From assembly GCA_963805255.1 (NCBI GenBank), contig CAWDTK010000027.1, positions 1-64,000 of the forward strand: a stretch of DNA of 64,000 bases, written 5' to 3'. Positions 26,262 through 33,200 of this stretch are shown here, piece by piece (the first letter of the stretch is position 1; each line of letters begins with the position of its first letter). The translations under genes were made by a program, and so were the position numbers. This stretch comes from Bog-532 sp963805255 (GTDB lineage: Bacteria > Actinomycetota > Actinomycetes > Streptosporangiales > Streptosporangiaceae). The notes below the pieces were generated by a model. It saw only the letters and a program-made list of their open reading frames with translations. It was not told where the DNA came from and did not search any database.

Positions 26262-26434
26262 TTGAAGCACTCGTCATCCTCGCCGTCGTCGTGTACGGCG
26301 TCCTGCACCTCGGCCACCGAGGCGCTAAACGCCGAGGTGAACGCGGTATCAGCGTCTACTGGAACTCCCGTTCCCGCCGACCCTACGTGTCGATCCCGCT
26401 CCCTGGCGGATTCCGCATAGGCCACCGCTTGTAG
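26258..26434 (+). CDS. Small membrane-anchored basic peptide
   Basis: 58 aa, ATG at 26258 overlapping the previous TGA (ATGA) with AGGAGA 5 nt upstream. One short hydrophobic N-terminus (MIEALVILAVVVYGVLHL) and a very basic remainder (GAKRRGERG ... NSRSRRPYVSIPLPGGFRIG). Supported by coupling and codon bias only. Confidence 0.6.
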   Translation: MIEALVILAVVVYGVLHLGHRGAKRRGERGISVYWNSRSRRPYVSIPLPGGFRIGHRL

Positions 26435-26585
26435 ACCGCGGCGGGCCGGTTCCCGGACGGTTCCCCACGCGGATCAGCCGCCGTCTGTAGCCGTCCGGGG
26501 ACACGGATCGGTCACAGGCCCTGACCCTGGTAAACGCGTGCCTGCGCTGGCACGTCATGCAAGCAACCGCACAGGGGGGCTGCGG

Positions 26586-26632
26586 CGGGAACGCCCCGGC
26601 ACCGGGTCTACCGGGCCGGGGCGTTCCCGGTC
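26586..26632 (+). terminator. Strong hairpin terminator at the end of the transfer operon
   Basis: GGGAACGCCCCGG pairs with CCGGGGCGTTCCC around an 11-17-nt loop. It separates the run of small transfer genes from the membrane-anchored protein gene. Confidence 0.75.
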
Positions 26633-26677
26633 ATGCGCCCGGAACTGAACGTCACGTAACCGTCTCGCGAAAGGACA

Positions 26678-27235
26678 ATGCACGTGCATTCACCCCACGA
26701 ACAGCAGCCGGGACAGAGATCATGGCCCCGGCGGCACAAGGTGCTGTCCGGGCTCATCGGCCTAGCGGTGCTTATCATCGTCGGCGCGGTCGCTAACGCA
26801 AGCAAGCACACATCTGACAGCACCGGCGCATCGGCTCCCGCAGTTAGCGACTCCCCAGCCGCCGTGGCGGCGGCACCATCGTCCGCTGAGGCCGCGCCAT
26901 CGTCGCCAGCTCCCAGCCCGGCGCCCTCCCCCACGCCGGACACCGTTACTTACAAGGTCACCGGGACTGCGGGCGCAGATGTCACCTATGGCCCCGCCGG
27001 AAGCAACAGCAGCGGCAGTGTTCCGATGGACGTAGCCCAGCCGATCCCGGCCAATCCCCCGGCCTATTACGCCATCAATGCACAGCTTCAGGGTGCCGGG
27101 GAGGTGTCCTGCGAGATCCTCGTGGACGGGCAGGTGATCAGCCAGGGCACGGCAACCGGGGGTTACAACATCGCATCGTGCGAGATCGGCCAGGACCCCC
27201 TATCGGGCCAGTGGCACAACGACAACAGCGGCTGA
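26678..27235 (+). CDS. Membrane-anchored extracytoplasmic protein with MmpS-like domain
   Basis: 185 aa. Basic N-terminus, one transmembrane anchor (VLSGLIGLAVLIIVGAVANA, about 23-42), an Ala/Ser/Pro-rich wall-spanning linker (about 45-85), then a beta domain (VTYKVTGTAGADVTYGPAGS ... YYAINAQLQGAGEVSCEILV) like MmpS/DUF4352-type proteins, with two Cys (CEIL and SCEIG) that could form a disulphide. Such genes recur as AICE cargo; the role is unknown. GAAAGGA precedes the ATG. Confidence 0.75.
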   Translation: MHVHSPHEQQPGQRSWPRRHKVLSGLIGLAVLIIVGAVANASKHTSDSTGASAPAVSDSPAAVAAAPSSAEAAPSSPAPSPAPSPTPDTVTYKVTGTAGADVTYGPAGSNSSGSVPMDVAQPIPANPPAYYAINAQLQGAGEVSCEILVDGQVISQGTATGGYNIASCEIGQDPLSGQWHNDNSG

Positions 27236-27403
27236 CGGCTCGGGGGGATCGAAACGAGCAGACGAAGGTTCGCCTTGCTAACTAAAGTCGGGTGATGTAG
27301 CAACCGGCTCTAAGCCCCTGCACGGTCCGGGCGCTAGCGACCAGCTAGTGGGCGGCCGCCGGACCGCGCGGGCACCGGGAGCAAGCGGTCCCGGATGCGA
27401 ATC

Positions 27404-27439
27404 GGCCCCACGGGCGGCTTCACGCCGCTACCGTGGGCC
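27404..27439 (+). terminator. Hairpin before the hicA gene
   Basis: GGCCCCACGGGCGGC pairs with GCCGCTACCGTGGGCC over a 5-nt loop. It lies after the MmpS-like gene and 25 bp before the HicA start, so it could end upstream transcription or act as a leader element of the toxin-antitoxin pair. Confidence 0.6.
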
Positions 27440-27464
27440 TTGCGCATTTCGGCAAGGAGCCTAC

Positions 27465-27677
27465 GTGAAGGCGAGAGCCAAACGGCTTGTCATTAGGGCA
27501 CTAATTCGTCATGGTTGTCTCAAGCTCAGCGATGAGGGTAAGCATGAGAAGTGGGGATGCCCTCGCGACTGCGGCCAGCACACGACCGCTGTGCCCAGGC
27601 ACAACGAGATCACCGCTGGTGTTATCCGAGGTATCATCGCCGACCTTAAGTGCCTGCCGAAGGGGTGGCTGCAGTGA
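27465..27677 (+). CDS. hicA: HicA-type mRNA interferase toxin
   Basis: 71 aa from the GTG at 27465 with AAGGAG 6 nt upstream. The double-stranded RNA-binding-like fold is indicated by RALIRHGCLKLSDEGKHEKW (catalytic His in GKH), then CGQHTTAVPRHNEITAGVI and LKCLPKGW. HicA cleaves mRNA and tmRNA unless bound by HicB. Extra cysteines (GCPRDCGQ) are less usual. The stop overlaps the HicB GTG. Confidence 0.82.
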   Translation: MKARAKRLVIRALIRHGCLKLSDEGKHEKWGCPRDCGQHTTAVPRHNEITAGVIRGIIADLKCLPKGWLQ

Positions 27678-27988
27678 CGACGGCCGTCGAAAAAGCAGAT
27701 CCCATCACCTACACCGCACTTTGCGAGCGCGAAGGCGACTGGTGGGTCATCACCGTTCCCGAGCTTGCGTCCGGCAACGTTACCCAGGCCCGCAGCCTCG
27801 ATGAGGTGCCAGAGACGGTCGCTGATCTCGTGGCAACGATGACGGGCGCCGACCCTGCCACGATCGAGGTTGACGTAAAGGCGCACGCGGATGCCGGGAC
27901 GAACAAGCTGGGCCTCGCGGCCGGTCTCCTGCTCGCCGCCGCTGTCCTCTGGCGTGCGCTCAGGAACTCCCACATACCCGCCCGTTAG
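27674..27988 (+). CDS. hicB: HicB-like antitoxin with C-terminal membrane segment
   Basis: 104 aa from the GTG at 27674, overlapping hicA (GTGA). ALCEREGDWWVITVPELASG then SLDEVPETVADLVATMTG is the degenerate RNase-H-like HicB fold. The usual C-terminal DNA-binding HTH or ribbon-helix-helix is missing. Instead a hydrophobic stretch (LGLAAGLLLAAAVLWRAL) ends the protein and could be a membrane helix. The pair therefore probably does not autoregulate through HicB. Confidence 0.75.
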   Translation: MTTAVEKADPITYTALCEREGDWWVITVPELASGNVTQARSLDEVPETVADLVATMTGADPATIEVDVKAHADAGTNKLGLAAGLLLAAAVLWRALRNSHIPAR

Positions 27989-28021
27989 CTGTGCCGACGC
28001 CGCCAGCCCCTTTCACCGCCC

Positions 28022-28231
28022 TCACCGCAACACCTTGCCCTGGCGGATTGACCGGACATACGTATCGGACCACTCGGCCGCCCGGCTGATCGGGCCTGTC
28101 TTCACGCCGTCCGCGTAGGCCGAGCGCACCTCAGCGGCGAGCGCCTTCTCGGCCTTGCCGACGGCCTCAAGTGCCTTGCTGAGCGCCTGCCGCGCCTTGC
28201 GTATCTCGCGGATGTGCTCGTCTTCGGTCAT
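28022..28231 (-). CDS. Small DNA-binding-like protein, divergent from the SWIM gene
   Basis: 69 aa from the ATG at 28231. The N-terminal half is a basic coiled helix (REIRKARQALSKALEAVGKA), the C-terminal half an HTH-like GPISRAAEWSDTYVRSIRQG, as in small phage and AICE repressors. It is transcribed divergently from 28361 across a large dyad and is a candidate binder of that operator. Confidence 0.65.
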   Translation of the reverse strand: MTEDEHIREIRKARQALSKALEAVGKAEKALAAEVRSAYADGVKTGPISRAAEWSDTYVRSIRQGKVLR

Positions 28232-28256
28232 ACGGCCCAGGATACAGAACGCTTTT

Positions 28257-28351
28257 CCGAATCGTAACCCCAACAGTTTTCCGAACAGCGTTGACACAGT
28301 GAATCTCGCGGGACTAGTGTCAACGCTGTTCGGAACAACGTTTTGATTCGG
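28257..28351. promoter_or_regulatory. Nested inverted-repeat operator with divergent promoters
   Basis: A perfect 19-bp inverted repeat (28279-28297 and 28317-28335, ends TTCCGAACAG) flanks 19 bp. An outer pair CCGAATC (28257-28263) / GATTCGG (28345-28351) and a direct repeat TTTTCCGAA (28253, 28277) share the same core. Each arm of the main repeat holds TTGACA. Rightward, TTGACA (28291) is followed after 18 bp by TAGTGT (28315), giving a promoter for the SWIM gene. The left arm gives a mirror promoter for the small repressor-like gene. Both promoters would be blocked by one bound protein. Confidence 0.8.
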
Positions 28352-28360
28352 AGGCCGGGG

Positions 28361-28732
28361 ATGGACACCATGACCGTCAAGTGGGCACACTGCCTCCGCT
28401 GCGGGCGCAAGCTCACCGCGGACGCGAGCGTGAGCGCCGGATACGGCCCCACCTGCCGCGCCCGCGTCCGCGAGGCCGTCGCCACGATCGAACTCCCCGG
28501 CATCAAGGACGAGCAGCGCGCCAAGGCCATCGAGCTCATCGAGGTGGGCGGCATCGTCCCCTCCAGCCGGCCCGGCGTGTTCTTCACCGTCAGTGGCGAC
28601 GGCAGCACGGTCTACGTCGCCGACCTCGGCGAGGGCACATGCACGTGCAAGGCCGGCCAGAAGGGCCGCGCTTGCTACCACCTCGCCGCCGCCCGCCTCA
28701 TCGCCGCCGCCAGCGTCCGCCGCGCGGCCTGA
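28361..28732 (+). CDS. SWIM zinc-finger protein with N-terminal DUF6011-like motif
   Basis: 123 aa, ATG at 28361 with GGAGG 7 nt upstream. The N-terminal CLRCGRKLTADASVSAGYGP and TCRARV form a treble-clef-like zinc motif. The C-terminal CTCKAGQKGRACYHLAAARL is a complete SWIM motif (C-x-C...C-x-H). SWIM domains bind DNA or protein partners. Common in phage and AICE regions; probably an accessory nucleic-acid-binding protein. Confidence 0.8.
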   Translation: MDTMTVKWAHCLRCGRKLTADASVSAGYGPTCRARVREAVATIELPGIKDEQRAKAIELIEVGGIVPSSRPGVFFTVSGDGSTVYVADLGEGTCTCKAGQKGRACYHLAAARLIAAASVRRAA

Positions 28733-28751
28733 CCCCCCATAGGAGCAAGCC

Positions 28752-28946
28752 ATGACTCCCATCGCCGCACCGGGCGCCACCCGCCTCGCCACCATTGACG
28801 ACGCGCTCGCCGCCGCTGCGGTCCTCCGCGAGCTGGACGCCGGGCACGAGGACGCCGCCGAGGCGCTGGCCACGTTGGCCGGGCTCGACGGCCTGGATGT
28901 GGCCGGGCTGGAGACGCTCGCCGCAGCGTTCGGCGTGGAGTTGTGA
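28752..28946 (+). CDS. Small acidic helical protein
   Basis: 64 aa, ATG at 28752 preceded by AGGAG. Ala/Leu/Asp/Glu-rich helices (LAAAAVLRELDAGHEDAAEA). Co-transcribed with the SWIM gene, 19 bp apart. Its acidic character could suit a partner or antirepressor role, but nothing identifies it. Confidence 0.6.
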   Translation: MTPIAAPGATRLATIDDALAAAAVLRELDAGHEDAAEALATLAGLDGLDVAGLETLAAAFGVEL

Positions 28947-29204
28947 CGCGCGCGGCATCGTTATTTGGCCTTCGTGCCGTTCCGTGCTGCCCGGGTACCT
29001 CTGCGCGTGGCGTTTACCGCCGCGGCTGGGGTGCGCCCTTCTCTATTTGCCTGGAGGTTTTCCGCGCGGTGTCGCCTGAGTAGGCGCGGCGCTTCGCGTC
29101 GGCGACCTGCCGCGTAACGGCCTTCGCGGCGGGTGTCTTAAGCTAAGACCGGGCCCAGGCCGTTCTGCGGCTGGTCGCGGCGGCCGGGATCCTGGCGGGC
29201 ATCA

Positions 29205-29360
29205 GCTGGCACGCTGGTTCGCGGTGGCCGTGCTCGCGCTCAACGCCATTAACATGATGCTCTTCCTGCCCGCTTACCCGTTCTGGGCGCTGGCGATCAT
29301 CGCATGGACGCGGTCGCGCTCTACGGGCTGTGCGCCTACGGCAGCCGCGAGAACTTGTGC
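29205..29360 (+). pseudogene. DUF7144-type membrane protein fragment, frameshifted
   Basis: FAVAVLALNAINMMLFLPAY-PFWALAIIA followed, one frame over, by MDAVALYGLCAYGSREN is the C-terminal half of a four-helix membrane family of actinomycetes. The frame shifts at about 29302. N-terminal helices are absent. The region from 28950 to here holds no other gene. Confidence 0.65.
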
Positions 29361-29519
29361 GGGTGCACAGGTCCTGTGCGGGCGATACTGCCCGTGCCCG
29401 GGGTGCCGGGGCGGAGCTCCGGCACTCGTCGTCTTCATGTTTCTGCACGATGGCGTCCGTTGTCCCCTGTTGCGCGATCCCGTGTCGCCGTGGGCCAGGG
29501 CGGCGCTGCTGGCGTGGTG

Positions 29520-29950
29520 CTAGGGGAGTGGTGGGTAGTTCTTGGTGAGCTGGCCGGGCAGTTCGACGAAGCCTTTGCCGATGATCGGGCCGGTGAGGGA
29601 GCCGCTGCGGATCCAGGCCGGGCCTTCCCACGCGTCGGCTACCTCGCCGGTCCCGTGGGGCGGGTAGCCGATCGGCATCTCATATTCGGGCACGATCGCG
29701 GTGTAGTACCAGGTCCCGAAGGGACTGGTCACGCGTCCCTGGGTCGGGAGGTTGCGTCCGGTGATCGGTGATTTGAAGGTCTTCAGACCCTCCCATGCCA
29801 CCGACTCGCCGAAGCCGTAGGTCGTGGTGCCGTCCGGCGTGGAGTACTGGTTGCGGCCCAGGTTCAGCAGCGGCTGCTCCTGCGGGTCGAACCACTCCTG
29901 GAAGGTGAAGATCGAGCCGTCGCTGAAATTGTAAGCTTCGTCATGACCTT
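29520..29950 (-). pseudogene. CrtC/AttH lipocalin-like protein, C-terminal fragment
   Basis: About 140 codons. SDGSIFTFQEWFDPQ, STPDGTTTYGFGESVAWEG, WYYTAIVPEYEMPIGYPP and GKGFVELPG match the C-terminal lipocalin-like half of hydroxyneurosporene-synthase/AttH proteins. The N-terminal half (about 200 residues) is missing and the upstream sequence is unrelated. Confidence 0.7.
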
Positions 29951-30129
29951 CCCCTCGCCCAGGTCTCCAATAGCGCAGCACAACAAGAGGCCTCGGCGTA
30001 ACTTACTACGAGGCCTGCTATCTCCTTGACGCGGACGAGGCAGTTGCGGTGCCCAAAGTATGACGGATTTCTTGGCCGTCATGTTTCGTTCTCTATCGCC
30101 AGATGACTGGCCCGGTCTAGCATGCCCGT

Positions 30130-30235
30130 CTAGGAGCGCGCTGAATAAGTCCCATTTTTCATGATCAATGTCGCAAAGCCGCAGGTCAGCTGCTAGCTCC
30201 TTGAGCGCAAACAGGGTTATTCAGTGGCCTCCTAG
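30130..30235. repeat. Short inverted-repeat element (MITE-like) upstream of the helicase operon
   Basis: A 106-bp segment with imperfect terminal inverted repeats of about 22 bp (left 30130-30153, right 30214-30235; shared CTAGGAG...CTGAATAA core) and CTAG at both outer ends, where a CTAG target duplication would lie. No ORF inside. It ends 48 bp before the helicase start and might supply or disturb its promoter. Confidence 0.55.
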
Positions 30236-30282
30236 CTGGAGCGCCAGCTTTGGGGACAGCCGGCAAGGGGAGGACGCAGCCA

Positions 30283-33200
30283 GTGGCTCGCCTGGCGATC
30301 ACGAAAGACGTCCTGTCGGCATTCGCCAAGCTGGACAAGAGGGTCCAAGCTGCCGTCGAAGGGGCGATCGTTGGCTTCGCCAACGGCGATCATGTTGAAG
30401 CGCGCCTGGAGAAGGTGCCCGGCAGCCTGGACGACCGCATCCGCCTGCTCCGAGTGGACGGCGCGTGGTACGGTGCCGTGCTGGTCCCGGACAGCGGTGA
30501 CACCTACTGCCTGCTCACGATCCTGCCCTCGGACGAGGCCGTCGGCTACGCCACCAGCCATCGCATCGGCGTCAATCAGGCCACGGGTGTGCTGGAGGTA
30601 TCCAACTCGGCCGCCATCCCGGAAGTGCAGCCTTCCCTGCAGACAGCGGCCGATCCAAACGTTATTCGGCTATTCGCTGACGTCAGCGATGCTGACCTGG
30701 CCCGGCTGGGGATCGACGCGCACGTGCGGCCGCTGGTACGGCTCCTGGTCAACGACGCGGAGCTGGACGCGCTCCAGCCGGTGCTGCCCCCAGCGCAGTA
30801 CACCGCGCTGCACGCGCTGGCCAGCGGGATGACGGTCGATGAGGCTCTCGCTGAGATGACGCCGGTCCACTTCGGCGCCATGCCGTCAGAGCAGGTCCAC
30901 GGCGACGACCTGGTCGCCGCCATGGAACGCACCCCAGACCAGGTCGCGTTCGTATCGGGCCAGGAGGAACTGCAGCTCATCCTCGCTCACCCATTTGCCG
31001 CCTGGCGGACGTTCCTGCACCCCAGCCAGCGTGAGATCGCCTACCGCCCGAGCTACAGCGGTCCCGCCCAGGTGACCGGTGGCCCCGGGACCGGCAAGAC
31101 GGTTACCGTGTTGCACCGTGCGGCGTTCCTGGCCGCGCGCGCCGCCTCAGCGTCCGCGACGGCCGCGCCGCGCGCCGTCGGGGCGCCTTCCCCCGGGCCT
31201 GATGCGGCGTCGGTGTTGCTGACCACGTTCAACGGCAATCTGGCCGATGCCCTGCACGCCCAGCTAGACCTGCTGATCCGCGACGCCGGCGTGGGCCGGA
31301 TCCAGGTGATCAACGTCGACCGGCTGGCGTACAGCATCGTCAAGCAGGCTCGCGGTACTCCGGTCATCGCTGATGAGCGGGTATTGCGCGCCCGCTGGAC
31401 CGAGGCGGCGGCAGCCTCCGGGCTGGATCTCACCCCGGCCTTCCTCAAGAACGAGTGGGAACAGGTCATCCTGGCCCAGGACCTGCACAACGAGCAAGCG
31501 TACCAGACGTGCTTGCGGACCGGCCGGGGGCGGCCACTCAGCAAGGCGCAGCGGAGCCTGGCCTGGCAAGCCGCTCAGCAGGTCACGGCCGAGATGGCCA
31601 CCGCCCGCCAGACCACCCACCTGCAGCTGGCCAACGAAGCCACCCACCTGCTCCGGGAGGCAGGAGCGCCGCGCTACCGGCACATCCTGGTGGATGAGGC
31701 CCAGGACCTGCATCCCGCGCAATGGCGGCTGCTCCGCGCCGCCGTGGCCGAGGGCCCGGACGACCTATTCATCGCGGCCGACCCGCACCAGCGCATCTAC
31801 AACAACCGGGTCTCCCTGGCCAGCCTGCGGATCAGCGTCCGGGGGCGGAGCCGGAAGCTGTCCCTGAACTACCGGACCACGCAGGAGATCCTGGCCTGGG
31901 CGATGCCCCTGCTCGGCTCCGACCCCGTCACCGGCCTGGACGGCGAGGTCGATTCCCTGCTCGGCTACCGCTCCCCGATGCGCGGCCAGCGCCCGCAGCT
32001 GCGGCTCGCCACCACCCGCGACGAGGAATTCGCTTTCCTTTCCGAACGGATCCGCGCGTGGCTGGCGGCCGGCCTCGAGCCGAACGCGATCGGGCTGACA
32101 GCCAGATCCGCCAGCCTGCTGCGCGAGGCCCGCGAGGCGCTGAAAGCGGACGGCATCGACACCACTCCGGTCACCGGCCGGGGCGGTTCGGCTGGGATCC
32201 GGGCCGGAACCATGCAGGCCATGAAGGGCCTGGAATTCCAGGCCGTCGCGGTGATCGGCGTCGAGGAGGGCGTGGTCCCGGATACGGCGGCCCTCACCGC
32301 GGACGATGAGGATCCCCTGGCGCACGCCCAGGACCTACAGCGGGAGCGCTGTGTGCTGTTCGTAGCCTGCACCCGGGCACGTGACCACCTCTATGTATCC
32401 GGCGCGGGCACGCTGAGCGCGTTCCTGCCTGCCCAGCTGGCGGATCCGGTGCTGCCCGCAGACGCTGGTCCAGCGGTGTCCGACCCGGCTCCCACGGCGG
32501 AGACCCCGGCGGTGTCCGCCCCGGCTCCCACGGCGGAGACGGAGCGGGCCGGGCAGGACACCGTTCTCCCGCCCGGCCCAGCACAGCCGGAGAGCGCCAG
32601 CGCAGCCGGTCCGCGCACGGTCACGACGCAGGAACTGCTCCGCATGCGCGAAAGCGCCTGGGCGCCGCAGCTGCGGGGCGCCTCCCTGGTCGCCGAGGCC
32701 GATCTGCGTCCGCACCAGACCAACCAGGTCGCCGCCGCTCTCGGCCGCCTCTACCGAAAGCTGCCTGACACGCAGAGCGACGGGGAATCGTTCCTGCTCC
32801 GCCGACCGGCCTGCCTGGTGGCCGCCATGGCCGGGGTCGCGGCCGAGAACTTCCAGGGCGGCATGTACTGGCCGGTGCTGTGGCAGGTCACCGGGTTCGA
32901 CGGCACGGGGCTCGACCAGGGCGTCTGGGGGCGGGCATTCAACCGGGCGGTCGAGCGGCTAGGCATGGCCACGCTCCCCAGCCTTCCCCTGACCTACGTG
33001 GGCCCGATCCTGATGCACGCCGGGCTGCCCAACTTCTGCCTGGGCAACTACTTCCGCCTGCTGCTCGAACGGCGCCGGCATGATCCCGGGATGGATGCGG
33101 AGACCTTCCTGGCCTGGGCGACGGCACCGGGCCGGAACCGGCGCCTCGGCCCGCTGCATGTCCCGGCGCAGCGGTTCCTGATCCAGGGCGGCGACTACGC

